In this document: piece after piece, positions 11,008 through 21,583 of the stretch
How the letters are laid out: every line of letters starts with the position of its first letter
Numbering within the stretch: the stretch's first letter is position 1
Origin: Echinochloa phyllopogon
Lineage: Eukaryota > Streptophyta > Magnoliopsida > Poales > Poaceae
DNA length: 64,000 nucleotides
Direction: 5' to 3'
Assembly (NCBI GenBank): GCA_033239725.1
Contig: BTCW01000009.1
Span: 13,159,001 to 13,223,000 of the forward strand
The notes under the pieces: generated by a model
The model's database searches: none
The model's input: the letters and a program-made list of their open reading frames with translations, nothing else
What the model was told of the DNA's origin: nothing
Translations under genes and position numbers: made by a program

Positions 11008-11618
11008 CTAAGCATCAGCCACAACTCCTGCAATAACGAAATGAATCTAACATACCAGACCTCCAGTAATCACCCCCATAATAGCAAAAACCAAAGGTAC
11101 AGTAACATGGATTCATACATAGAAAAATTCTGCCAGTTAAATCAGCTAGCACGAGAAACCCTAAATTACACTACGAATTGAGAAGCCATAAAGATGAGAC
11201 CATGTACCTCTGGAAGTGGACTGCTCCGACTCGAAAAAGATCCAGAGCTGGGGAGGGTATGGTAGCGGGGTTCCGTCCAATGCGATGACGGCCCGCCTCA
11301 GGCTCTTGGCCTCGGCGATCAGGGTGATAAGATTTCTGTTGTGACGGCCTGAAATTGCATGTAAAATCAGCACAGATAACAAGATTCGAAGTGGCGAGGA
11401 ACGAGGAATAACAAGGACGAATCAAATCTTACCAGCAACTTCATTGCCATAGAGCAAGCGCTCCTTGAGGACATTGGAACATTCCGCCAGATCTTCGTAG
11501 GAGACGGCGAGGGCCTCGTTAAGCTCCTGCACCGTAATCGCCGTCTACAAGGACGGATGATGTGTAAGCGGAGAGAAATCTGTGGATCAAACAACGATAT
11601 AAGGACTTGTCTCACCAT
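11008..11618 (-). CDS. Small 4-exon gene, 91 aa, unrecognised
   Basis: Coding exons on minus: 11618-11616 (ATG only), 11544-11433, 11348-11208 and 11027-11008 (TAG). All junctions are GT-AG (donors GTGAG, GTAAG, GTACA; acceptors TAG, CAG, CAG) and the phases join without a stop. The product starts MTAITVQELNEALAVSYEDL and ends STSRGVVADA. It is helical and Leu/Glu/Asn-rich in its first half, with a Pro/Trp segment (YPPQLWIFFES) near the end. I do not recognise a family. The first exon carries only the ATG, so the gene model rests on splice logic and needs transcript support. The GC-rich leader reaches to about 11850. The gene is divergent from the 151-aa gene at 12042, sharing about 420 bp upstream. 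Confidence 0.55.
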
Positions 11619-12041
11619 TGCCGGAAAACCTCTCGATCGATGACGCGCTTGTGCCGTCTGGGTTCTTCTCCTTGGCGGCGGCGGTATTGTGGGGTGCGGC
11701 TCGTAAGAGAGGAAGGCGACGGTTTAATAGCGGATGCTGGGCGGCGCGCTTGTGAGGATCCGCACCCGGGTCGGAAACTCGGAACAGCAGGAGAGAAAAG
11801 CAAGGTACTGATTGCGGCGAGGCGAAGAGTTGGAGTCGGAGGCTGCTCAAACCGCGAGGGTGGATGAATCCGACCCGAACTGATTGTGGCCGTGGGCTAG
11901 CCTAGTAGGGATCCGTTCCCGTCTTATTAAACGGCCCAACTCTCCCAGGCCTCGCCGCTTTTTATTATCACAAAAGAAAAAAAAAAGTACTCAGCCGCCG
12001 CCGCCGCCGCCGCTCCCGCTCCCGCTAGCAACACCACCAGC
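11619..12041. promoter_or_regulatory. Shared upstream region of two divergent small genes
   Basis: It separates the minus ATG (11618) from the plus ATG (12042). The plus side has a short GCC/CCG repeat (11995-12020) just before its start codon, typical of grass 5' UTRs. No convincing TATA box was found on either strand. A bidirectional GC-rich promoter is an inference from layout. Confidence 0.4.
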
Positions 12042-12497
12042 ATGGCCGAGGAGAAGGCGGCGTTGCAGCCTTGGACAGCGGAAGAGGAAGCTTTCTTCCA
12101 GATAACAGAGATCTTTCGACCGACGGATTCCGAGGCCGCGCCGCCGAGTGCCGGCACCCCCACCAACCCCGAGGGCACGGTGGAGGCCGGCGACGACGTG
12201 CCGGTGGGGAAGTTGACGAGGAAGGTCGTCAGGCTGGAGGAGGAGGAGTGCAAGAAGCTCATGGCGATGCCGTGGCCTCCCCAGATTCCCGCCGCCTTCT
12301 CCGAGCACCGGTGCGACGGGATTAAGAATGCCGAGCTCCGGGAGGGTATGCGCCGCCGCCGGGCCGACTGCCGCTTGCAGCTGCAGCGCACCCACGCGCA
12401 GTGGGCTCGCATGCGCGAGCAGTACGCCGCCTATGGATACGCCGAAAAGATCGTGGACGTCGACGACCGTGGCTTAGAGTGGATTCCCGAACTGTAA
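12042..12497 (+). CDS. Single-exon gene, 151 aa, grass-type hypothetical protein
   Basis: An ATG in good context (AGCATGGCC) opens a 151-codon frame with strong GC3 codon bias, ending TAA. The N-terminal 60 residues are acidic and Pro/Ala-rich (TAEEEAFF, TDSEAAPPSAGTP). The centre has basic/acidic helices (KLTRKVVRLEEEECKKL) and a MPWPPQIP turn. The C-terminal part is Arg-rich and helical (REGMRRRRADCRLQLQRTH), ending VDDRGLEWIPEL. There is no signal peptide or membrane segment. I cannot assign a domain. The charged, possibly coiled-coil character suggests a nuclear or scaffold role at most. Confidence 0.65.
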   Translation: MAEEKAALQPWTAEEEAFFQITEIFRPTDSEAAPPSAGTPTNPEGTVEAGDDVPVGKLTRKVVRLEEEECKKLMAMPWPPQIPAAFSEHRCDGIKNAELREGMRRRRADCRLQLQRTHAQWARMREQYAAYGYAEKIVDVDDRGLEWIPEL

Positions 12498-13856
12498 GCC
12501 ACAGAGAGATGCCGTGTCATAAACCTATGTGTTCATCAGTGTCTGGTTGGCTCATATCTAATCTTGATTAGATATGAGCTTTATATATGTTTAGCCTATC
12601 GGTGGCTTGAACTCAACTTATATTTAGTGTCCTGCGGTTGGTCAGATCCTCGGTAGAATAATACTGTGTCCATCCTCGTGTTCTCTTTGATCCCTTTGGG
12701 GATTGTTGTTTGCAATAATATAATGACATATGTCCCGTTGGAAATTGTGTATGCTATTTGGAATTCTCCGTTCGAACTTCTTGAATCCTGAATTATCCTG
12801 CTGAACTTTCTAGATATACATGCCATCATTAGAGATGAGTTCAGACCAGAGCTGCTGAGTGGGGAAGAATCCACTTTCAGATCCTGCGATTAAGAAATTA
12901 GGGACATAAATGCCTTTGCTAACAAGACAATACTTTATCTGAATCTTGATCAGTTTAGTTTCAGTAGAACTCTGCTAACAAGACAATACTTTATCTGAAT
13001 CTTGATCAGTTTAGTTTCAGTAGAACTCTGTTGATACCGCGCGGTTCAAATAGTATCTGTGCTGATGTGTTTCTTACTCAGCAGGAGGATATAGTACAGC
13101 CATTGCTTACTTTAAGCTCTCTGTATAGCACTATGAATGCTGTTTATATTCCTCTACCTTACAGAGTTGTGTGAGAACTAAATATCCATATACCAACGTG
13201 AGGGTCTTCCTTTAGCTGTTATATGGCAAGGTCATCTTAACCAAATATAATCTGAAGAAAAGAAATGATCTTTTGAATCTGAATTTATGCCTGGGGTCAA
13301 ACGATTTTGTTGAAATGTCCTCGTCATATTTGTTCCGCAGGTGGTTTGTCGTGCGTTTGTTTTCAAAAAAGACGCCCTGATAGCATTGTTCCTTAATATG
13401 TAGGTTGGTTGTTGTCCATGTTACCGAGTAGAAGGAAATCTGATGAGTGTGCAGGACATATCAGAAAATAAGAAATTGTGCTGCCTTTGATCATTGGAGG
13501 CTATATACCCAATTTCGGCTATATAGGAGGCTTGGAGGTGCCTTTGTCTTTTGGTGTTTTTGCATGAGGACAGCGGATTGCTGGTGGTTATGGGTTAGCC
13601 GGTTAGGCCATATAGCTTGGCAAAGATCTCATGAATGGAGCTCCGTGACGGCAGGGAATTGCTTGAGGTCGTGTCCAAGTTTTTTACAGTGGATATGTGC
13701 TTCATTTTAGAAGCTTTGAGGATGCCAGCTGATCTGACTCGTTTTGTAGTCTTTTGTGACCTAAGCTCCTTTTCCACTTAGTCTTTCTAAAAAAAAGGCT
13801 CATCATACAAAAATATGCTAGTCCCCTGGAATAGTTTTTTGAATGAACCCCTATAC
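12498..13856. other. Non-coding DNA 3' of the 151-aa gene
   Basis: AT-rich, with no credible gene. It probably includes the gene's 3' UTR, a short palindrome around TCTAATCTTGATTAGATATGA near 12558, and the 56-bp tandem duplication. Confidence 0.4.
12917..13028. repeat. 56-bp perfect tandem duplication
   Basis: Two head-to-tail units starting TGCTAACAAGACAATAC, at 12917 and 12973, appear identical over 56 bases. Confidence 0.95.
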
Positions 13857-14217
13857 TGTTGGCAATGGCACACACACACAGGTGAGCTCACAGCTCACTC
13901 TTCTTCTCCCCTGGTTCCCAACACAGGTAGTGGAAGTGGTAATTTTGGTGCTGCTGAACACACACCGAGCAAGCAGCTGCTCTGTTCCTTTATACACTAG
14001 CAAGGTCATACTCCTAGTACATGCTACAGTGAAGTAGGAATACCATACTACTAGTACTACACACGTCATACTAGACAGGGCATGCTTGCCCACTACTGAT
14101 ACATCAGCCTCTACTTGGCTGTACAAAAGCAATGAGGAGTTCTACCAACTCCCTGCTACTAACTCCATTGACTTTGGTTGAGAGAACATCTAGGAGGAGC
14201 AGCACAATTACTCAACA
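13857..14217 (-). repeat. 3' LTR of the Copia element
   Basis: 361 bp, TGTTGGCAATGG to ACTCAACA on plus. It contains a minus-strand TATAAA (TGTATAAAGG, near 13988-13997) and a CA microsatellite at 13868-13880. It lacks the 5-bp CTACT present in its partner near 18008. Confidence 0.95.
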
Positions 14218-14226
14218 ATTCTTCCC

Positions 14227-17030
14227 CTAATCGTGATGCTCCTGCTTGATCTCCTCTACTCCCACCTTCTTCCTCAGCTCCTGGAACCGAAGCCGCCCAA
14301 GTGGCTTGGTGAGAATGTCACCGAGCTGCCGAGCTGTCTCAACATACTCGATCTTGATCCGCCCTTCTTCAACACAGTCACGGCTGAAGTGAAACTTGGT
14401 ATCGATGTGCTTGCTGCGATCGTGAAGGACTGGATTCTTGGTTAGTGCAATGGCAGACTTGTTGTCCACCTTCAGAACTGGCGCCTGGACTCCATTTCTA
14501 GTGAGCTCCTTGAGCAGACGCGCCAGCCAAACTCCCTGGCAGCTTGCTGTTGCCGCCGCGATGTACTCTGCCTCGCAGGTGGACAGCGCGACGGTCTTTT
14601 GCTTCTGTGATTGCCAGGACACCGGGCATTCTCCAAGGAAGAACAGCACGCCGGAGGTGCTCTTTCTCCCATCAATGTCGCCCGCCATGTCGCTGTCGCT
14701 GAGCCCAGTCAGCTCCAGCTCTCCCTTTCCTTGTCGTGGATAGGTGATCCCAAATCCACTCGTCCCTGCGATGTATCGCAGGAGGTGCTTGACCGCGGCG
14801 AGGTGATCTTCCCGCGGATCCTCCATGAAGCGACTCACATAGCCGACGGCGAACGTGATGTCCGGCCGTGTGTGAGTCAAGTACCTCCGCCCACAATGCT
14901 CCTGTATCTCGTGGCGTCGACCTTCGGCATCGTGATGTCCCTTGACAGCTTGAGCTTCTCCTCCATTGGAGCCTGGCACGCCTTGCAATCACCCATACCG
15001 CTCCGCTCCAGGAGCTTCTTCGCGTAGGCGCTCCGGCAGAGGGTGATGTCGCGGCGTCCCTGATCTACCTCGATCCCCAGGTAGTAGCTGAGCAGGCCTA
15101 GATCGCTCATGCGAAACATGGCGGTCATCTCCCTCTTGAACTTGCTGATGTCGCTCTTCTTGTCGCCGGTGATGATCAAATCATCCACGTACACGCCGAC
15201 AACCAGCGTACCGCGCTCCGCCCGCCTAGTGTAGAGCGCGTGCTCCGACGAGCACTTGGCGAAGCCGAGCGAGATCAAGCTCTCGTCCAGCTTGATGTTC
15301 CAGGCGCGCGGTGCCTGCCGCAGGCCGTAGAGCGCCTTGCGCAGGCGGAGCACCTTGTGCTCCTCGCCGGTGACGATGAATCCCGGCGGCTGCCGCACGT
15401 ACACCTCCTCCATCAGCTCCCCGTTGAGGAAGGCGGACTTGACGTCCATGTGATGGACTTCCCAATCCTTGATCGCCGCCATCCCCAACAGCAGTCGCAC
15501 GGACTCCATCCGCGCCACAGGCGCAAAGACTTCCTCAAAGTCGATCCCCTCCTGCTGGACGAACCCCTTCGCCACCAATCGCGCCTTGTGCTTCACCACA
15601 TTCCCACGCTCGTCGTGCTTCACCTTGAAGACCCATTTGAGCCCAATCGGTCGGCAATTCGCCGGCGGATCGACGAGGGCCCAAGTCTTGTTCTCCTCGA
15701 TCGAGCTCATCTCCTCAGCCATGGCCTTCTGCCATCGGGGATCGTGTTCCGCCTTGCGGAACGTCGCCGGCTCCTCCGCACTGCACAGATGCAGCTCCTG
15801 GGCGTCGAGGATGCGCTCCGCCAGTCCCGGTGGCGCGCCATGGCCGACAATGTTGTGCGCTGCGCGGAATCGCAGTGGCTCCCCGTCGTAGTCGTCGTCG
15901 AGGAGGTCCGACACATCCGGTGGTGGTGAGGCGTAGCGCACCGGGGAGTGCGCCGCTGGAGGAGTTGCGACGACTCCTGCCGGCGAGGCCTGTCCCACAG
16001 GCGTGCCCGGCCCCGGTGTTCCCTGTCCAACAGGGGTGGCCGGCTCCTCTGTTTCGCCCGCCGCGGCTCCATCTCCATCTTCCTCGACCTCCTCTGCACC
16101 TCGATACACCAAGTGCTCGATGGTGAAGGAGCTGCTCAGGCCACCCGTGCCTTCTTCCCCGTCGCCGGACTCGTCCCACCTCCAGCCGCGCTTCTCGTCG
16201 AATACGACGTCGCGCGACACGCAGACACGCCGCGCTCGTGGGTCGAACAGGCGATAAGCCTTGCTTCCCGCCTCGTATCCTAGGAACACCATGGGTGTGC
16301 TCCTGTCCTCCAGCTTCGTGAGCCCCGGCTTCGTCTTCTTCACGTGTCCCACGCACCTGAACGTGCGCAGGAACGACACATCCGGCTTCCGGCCGTGCCA
16401 TGCCTCGAAGGGTGTCATCCCCTTCAAGCTCTTCGTCGGCGATCAGTTCAAGATGAACACCGACGTGGTCACCGCCTCGCCCCAGAACGTCGCCGGCACG
16501 CCCTTGGCCTTCAGCATACTCCTTGCCATGCCGACGATCGTCTGGTTGCACCTCTCCACCACGCCATTCTGCTGGGGCGTGTATGGCGCCGTGAGGTGCC
16601 TCTGCACCCCCTTCTCTGCACAGAACAGACCGAATTCAATCGAATTGAACTCACCGCCACGGTCCGTCCTCAGCACCTTCAGCTTCTTCCCCGTCTCCGT
16701 CTCCACCTTTGCCTTGAACTGGCGAATCACCGCCGCCGCCTCTGCTTTCCCCGACAGCAGATGCAACCACATGTAGCGGCTGCAGTCGTCTTCTTGGGCC
16801 AGATGGGCCCTTTCCTTGTGCGGCTTCTTGCAATCCCAGGCCCAATGCCCGGACTTACCGCAGTTGAGGCACTGGTCCTTCGTGACCTTCTTGCCGCCGC
16901 CGCCGGCTCCACGACCTCTGCCTCGTCCGCGCCCTCTGCCGCGTCCGCTACTCCCGCCACCGCGCGGAGCAGAGGATCCTTCGCGCGGAGCAGAGGACCC
17001 TTCCCCTGCTTCGCGTCCGCGCGAGCGCGC
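14227..17030 (-). pseudogene. Copia pol remnant: partial integrase, RT, RNase H
   Basis: Read on minus. The zinc knuckle CLNCGKSGHWAWDC (near 16850) runs within about 15 residues into integrase DDCSRYMW. The aspartic protease and the HHCC region are therefore missing by deletion. Next come LRTDRGGEF (second Asp) and PYTPQQNGVVER (Glu). A TGA near 16443-16445 interrupts the frame between VFILN and SPTKSLKGM. RT follows in the same frame, with the catalytic YVDDL. A frameshift near 14885, in the SIVGG/RYLTHTRPD region, moves the frame. RNase H then runs to TAG at 14227 (SDSDMAGD, STCEAEYIA, RSKHIDTKFHF). No functional product is possible. Confidence 0.9.
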
Positions 17031-17776
17031 CACCTACTCGTCGTGGGTGAGCAGCAGCTGGCCGGAGGCAGCTCCTCCGGGCGCCGCCGCTTGAGCCTGC
17101 TGTTGACGCGGTCCTCGACCGCCTTCAAGCGCCCGGTCACGTCCTCAATGATGAGGTCGCCCAGATCGAGCATCTTCTCGATGGAGAGCGCGATCTGGTC
17201 GAACTGGGCCGGCACGACGGGTAGGTACTTGGCGATGACATCTGCTTCACTAATTTCATCTCCCAACACGGCCAATTGATTCACTAACCCGGTGAGGCGC
17301 AGCTGCAGGTCCTCGACGGTCTCACCGTCGCGGTAGGTGATGGCCTCGTACTCGCGGCGCAGCTGCTGCGCCTTGGCCTTGCGCACCCGCTCACCGCCGA
17401 GGCGCATGGTCTTCAGCTTCTCCCAGGCCTTCTTGGCCGTGGCGTCTTCGGGGCCGCCCAGCGGAGTCACGAGCTCCGGCGGGACGCCCTTCAGGATGGC
17501 CTCCATGGCCATCTGGTCATCCTGCTCGTCGACGACGTCGGAGGTGACCGCCGTGTACAGGCCCCTGGCCTTGAGCATCACCTTCATCAGCAACGCCCAC
17601 TCCGGATAGTTGGTGCGGGTGAGCATCGGGTACTTGGCGCTGCCGACGTCGCGGACGGTCTTCTGCACCACGTACGTCGCCCCGCAACGCGGTGAGACAG
17701 ACCTGTCCCGACGCCCGCCGATGGAGTGCGCGCGCCCCCGGCCGCGCTCCTGGCGCCCTCTCCCCCGCTCAGCCAT
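16990..17776 (-). pseudogene. Copia gag (UBN2-type), frameshifted
   Basis: ATG at 17776-17774 opens MAERGRGRQERG, an Arg/Gly-rich head. The Copia gag core follows (LTRTNYPEWALLMKVMLKA, AKKAWEKLKTMRLG, VEDLQLRLTGLVNQL). The frame shifts near 17060 at the EELPPA/QLLLTHDE boundary, and the restored frame then meets a TAG near 17037. The zinc knuckle lies downstream in that second frame. Confidence 0.85.
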
Positions 17777-17816
17777 TGCCGCCCAGCCGAGCTCCAACCG
17801 CGGCTCTAATGCCGCT

Positions 17817-18182
17817 TGTTGGCAATGGCGCACACACACAGGTGAGCTCACAGCTCACTCTTCTTCTCCCCTGGTTCCCAACACAGGTAGTGGAAGTGGT
17901 AATTTTGGTGCTGCTGAACACACACCGAGCAAGCAGCTGCTCTGTTCCTTTATACACTAGCAAGGTCATACTCCTAGTACATGCTACAGTGAAGTAGGAA
18001 TACCAACTACTACTACTAGTACTACACACGTCATACTAGACAGGGCATGCTTGCCCACTACTGATACATCAGCCTCTACTTGGCTGTACAAAAGCAATGA
18101 GGAGTTCTACCAACTCCCTGCTACTAACTCCATTGACTTTGGTTGAGAGAACATCTAGGAGGAGCAGCACAATTACTCAACA
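17817..18182 (-). repeat. 5' LTR of the Copia element
   Basis: 366 bp, almost identical to 13857-14217. Differences seen by eye are one A/G near the start and one 5-bp CTACT insertion. Transcription would start here on minus. Confidence 0.95.
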
Positions 18183-18187
18183 TATAC

Positions 18188-19382
18188 ATTCCTTTGAAAA
18201 CAATTTATTTTGTACTATTTGTGTCTGCTTATTATAAAAATGTGTGATTAATGGCACTTTTCCTTTTGTTGGCTTACTTGTCACTTTCTTATTTATACAG
18301 TATTTCTGTTGGTGGCAAGCCTATTTATTGCTTACCGTATTGAATTTCAGATCATTGAGTTCACTGTGAATACTACATGTCCATGACTTCTTTTTTTGTT
18401 TCAGCAAGCAAAACTGCAGGTCAAAATACACAAAGCCATTTAACAACTTGTCAGTGAATGCCAAGCGGGTAAGTTCACCTAGTGCTCTAACTTTCACCTA
18501 AACCGAGAGTGTTCAATGTTCTTACAGGAGTACAGCCATCAAGAACAGATACTGAAAAATAATATTCTGGCAACTTCATGAAGACCTTCAGCTGCATGTT
18601 CTGACTCCAGGACTGTCGGTGTTTATGATTGGATTACAGTTGGCAATGTATTGGCCGGATCGGGTGCTTAACACTCCCTGCTGCAGGGATCAAAGTCAAA
18701 TCTTGTTGAGGTATGTGATTTGCATAATACAACCAAAAGCAGTTTGGAATGGAATTGTACAACATTGACCTATCCTAAATAACTTTGTGGATTTGAAAAA
18801 TGCATATGGTGTGGTTCTTTGACACTGACACTGTAAATTGTGTTTACTGATAATTTTTCTCAAGCACGATTTCTACTGTATGGATTTGATGGTTATATAA
18901 CTTTGATATTGCACTGATTTAAATTGTTTAGCTTGTTAAGGATCAGCGGTGATCCTGGTACCTATGTCCAATGCTGCTCTGCAGGAAGCATGCTTATTTT
19001 GTTATAGAATGTTTTCGTTGTTGCTCATATTGCTGCACTTGTGTACTCCGGGATCTCTCCCTGTGGCCATGCTTTCTAAATGATGCTTCATTTCTTATGA
19101 TTGCTTAATTTCATTGTGCGAGATGCTTTCACAATCTTATTTCATGAAGTTATTTTCTAGTTTGTCAGGTTCAAAATAGTTCTGTATATTATTTGACGCT
19201 GCTCCAATGGAAGTTGAGCTGTCAAACTTCCATAAAGTGAGTAGCAATTTCCTCTTCTAAATCGTTCTCTTGTAGGGTGTACTCCTTATTCATTTCACCT
19301 TTTCAGTTATTCCTAAATTGTAGTATTTTAACAAATTAGCATATTATGGTATGTGTAGGCTACTTCAAGTGATTATTGGAGT
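18188..19382. other. AT-rich non-coding DNA
   Basis: It resumes the sequence interrupted by the Copia element. Several TTTGTTTCAG-like and CTTGTAG-like acceptor look-alikes occur, but no frame joins them. Nothing recognised. Confidence 0.4.
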
Positions 19383-19647
19383 TTAATCAGCAAACAGTAT
19401 CTTTCTGGACCACGACACCGGCTCGAACTTGAACTGCTTCCTCCAGGCGTAGCTGAACGTCACGTCGCGCCCCTGCACCACCGGAGCGCCGCCGCTGACG
19501 AGGCACAGCCCGCCGCCGGCGACCTTGAGCTTCGCCAAGTCTGGCTCCAGGGTGGTCTCGAACCTGGCGCAGTCCAAGTTCACGTCGGACTGCGCGCAGC
19601 CGCACGTGTTGCGCACCGTCACCGCGTACACCGGCTGCCCGTGCGTC
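19383..19647 (-). pseudogene. TPD1-like (TAPETUM DETERMINANT 1 family) C-terminal fragment
   Basis: The minus frame reads QPVYAVTVRNTCGCAQSDV, then CLVSGGAPVVQGRDVTFSYAW. The Cys pattern, the V.NTC.CAQ block and the SGG.P...G..V.FSYAW block are hallmarks of the TPD1 family of small secreted Cys-rich plant proteins that ligand EMS1-type receptors. The signal peptide and N-terminal half are missing: the frame is cut at about 19647, exactly where the GAGCCGAGC-rich repeat begins. The C-terminus after FSYAW departs from the usual family ending. I regard it as a truncated pseudogene. Confidence 0.7.
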
Positions 19648-20250
19648 TAAGGGTGGACAAAAAGCTCTGGCTCGTGAGCTCGGCTCAGGCTCAGCTCGAG
19701 CTCACCTAGCTCGGCTTGGCTCGAATTCTAAATGAGCCGAGCCTGAGCCAATGTTTTAGCTCGTTAGCAAACTGAGCCGAGCCGAGCCGGCTCGCGAGTA
19801 GCTCACGAGCTTAATGAGACAGCTGGAGATGTTGTTTTCTTCCCTTAGAGAAGTAGCCGACCTATATATTATCTTATTATTATTATGTAAAACAAATATT
19901 TAGATGTTTGATTATATTGCGAGACCTTATTAATGTAAGACCTTGAGACTTTATTATTTAAAGACCATAATGTGGGTTGAACATGTTCATCAAACATGTC
20001 CGTTATGTTTTTAATTCACATTCCAATGGTTAAATTCATTGCTAAATGATGTATTAGTGATGATTGTCTAGTTCCTTTTAGTCCTTCAGTCCTTCCAGAG
20101 CTAAAGATTTATTTTGCTGGCAGGCTCACAAGCTGGCCCGAGCTAGCTCGAGCTCGTCTACGAGCCGAGCCGAGCCTAAAGATTAGCTTGTTTGTTTAAC
20201 CCAGCCGAGCCGAGCCATCTTGTACCAAGCTTTCACAGGCCGAGCCGGTA
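19648..20250. mobile_element. hAT-like non-autonomous element or remnant with GAGCCGAGC subterminal repeats
   Basis: It starts TAAGGGTGGACAAAAAGC, resembling hAT-type ends with a GGGTGGNCAAA core. Dense inverted and direct copies of GAGCCGAGCC/GGCTCGGCTC follow at both ends (19665-19815 and 20115-20240), around an AT-rich middle. The right terminus and TSD could not be found, so it may be truncated. Confidence 0.5.
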
Positions 20251-20897
20251 AAATTTCACAAGGTCTCAGTTGGTATCACGATCCCAATGTCAGGTTCTGT
20301 ATCAAGAGGCAAAGATTGTACCCTTGCATTTCCAAGGAACTTGTCTTAGGGAACTGATGGAATATTTAGAGCACCTAAGGATTTTTTTTGGGTAAAGGAT
20401 GGGAATGCTTCGCTTTGGGTCTCACAAGGAGCTGCAACCTGCAATGAATGGTGGATCCGTTAAAGGGGCACCTGAAACTGGCTTTGTTATGAAGGTTTCT
20501 GCATCACAACCTGATGATAATGCACGTGAGCAGACGGAGAATTCTCCTTTGGAACCAGAAGAGAGCAATGAAATAAATAGATGAGCTCCTCTACTCAATG
20601 GTTGGTGCGTATGTTGACGCCTTTCTACTGCCTTAGACCCTTAGTCGTTACCAAGTATGTGAGTAGATTCATGTATAGAGGAATTCTCGAGTGTTCTTTT
20701 CAGATAGCCGAGCCTTCCTGGTTTTCTTTCACAATTTCTCATCAAAGCGGTCGAGAGTTTTCTATTCTACTTTGGTCATTTCCTAGAGAGAGAAATCAGT
20801 CTGTGTTTCTTCAGTTCTCCCTTCCACTCCCACTTCAGTTCAGCATTTTTCACTCGTGAGCTCGTGATGTCAAATCCGGATGCCGATTGCCAACCAT
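20251..20897 (+). other. Exon-like sequence of unknown origin
   Basis: A short frame, 20399-20584 (61 codons), has a coding look in its second half (KVSASQPDDNAREQTENSPLEPEES). An overlapping frame before it also reads plausibly (GIFRAPKDFFWVKDGNASLW). No splice-consistent gene could be built. A captured gene fragment is possible, but I cannot name the source. Confidence 0.3.
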
Positions 20898-21195
20898 GGC
20901 GGTGTTCACTTCCCTGAAAACGGAACGTGTATTTGGGTAAAAATATCACATCGAACACTGTAGCGCACTGTAACACTTTTCGTTTGTTTGTGGTAATCAT
21001 TGTCCTATCATGACCTAACTAGGCTCAAAAGATTCATCTCGTCGTGTACATCAAAACCATGTACTTAGTTTTTTTATTTACCTACATTTAATGCTCCATG
21101 CATGAGGAGAGAGATTTGATGTGATAGTGAATAGTGAAGTTTAGAGAGAGAAAGTTTGGGGGAAGTTTTAGATTTGAAGGGAAGTGAACACCGCC
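20898..21195. mobile_element. MITE, 298 bp, 18-bp TIRs
   Basis: Perfect terminal inverted repeats GGCGGTGTTCACTTCCCT at 20898-20915 and 21178-21195, flanked by CAT on both sides (20895-20897, 21196-21198). The 3-bp TSD suggests the PIF/Harbinger group. The interior (CTCAAAAGATTCATCTCGTCG, CTACATTTAATGCTCCATGCA split by AT-rich DNA) resembles widespread grass MITEs. Non-coding. Confidence 0.85.
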
Positions 21196-21311
21196 CATAA
21201 GTCCATAAAGATTGTCTACACGCCTAACCTTGAGCCCGCGGATCCTGCAGTCCTACTCACCGCAGGATTCGTCTTTGTCAGAAACACATGGCATCGAGAA
21301 CGTTTCTTATT

Positions 21312-21583
21312 AGGTGTGTTTCAAAAAAGAGAAAGAGAAAGTTTGATAAAAATGTCACATCGGACACTGTATGGCACTGTAACACTTTTCGTTTATTTGT
21401 GAACCTAATTAGGCTCAAAAGATTCGTCTCGTCGTGTACATCAAAATTATGTACTTATTTTTTTATTTACCTACATTTAATACTTCATGTATGACGAGAG
21501 AGATTTGATGTGATTTGATGTGATAGGTGAATAGTGAAGTTTAGAGAGAGAATTTTTGGCAAAGTTTGAGAAGTGCACACAGT
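21312..21583. mobile_element. Second, degenerate copy of the same MITE family
   Basis: The interior matches 20935-21165 closely: TCACATCG.ACACTGTA, CACTGTAACACTTTTCGTTT, AGGCTCAAAAGATTC, CTCGTCGTGTACATCAAAA, ACCTACATTTAAT, GAGAGAGATTTGATGTGAT. The ends are decayed (left GTGTTTCAAAA, right GAAGTGCACACA) and no TSD is visible. A 10-bp TTTGATGTGA motif is duplicated at 21500-21522. Confidence 0.75.

Larger units (their letters stand above)
13857..18182 (-). mobile_element. Complete but internally deleted Ty1/Copia LTR retrotransposon
   Basis: LTRs 13857-14217 and 17817-18182 are flanked by a perfect 5-bp TSD, TATAC (13852-13856 and 18183-18187). Orientation is minus: the PBS-like sequence (CGGCATTAGAGCC, close to the tRNA-iMet PBS) abuts the right LTR, and the PPT (ATTAGGGGAAGAATT) abuts the left LTR. 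The LTRs differ by one substitution and a 5-bp indel by eye. The interior encodes gag, part of integrase, RT and RNase H, but lacks protease and the integrase zinc-binding region. It also carries two frameshifts and two nonsense codons. Confidence 0.95.

Noticed and set aside
15240..15929. 229-codon plus-strand frame
   Set aside because: Complement of the Copia RT region; shadow frame.
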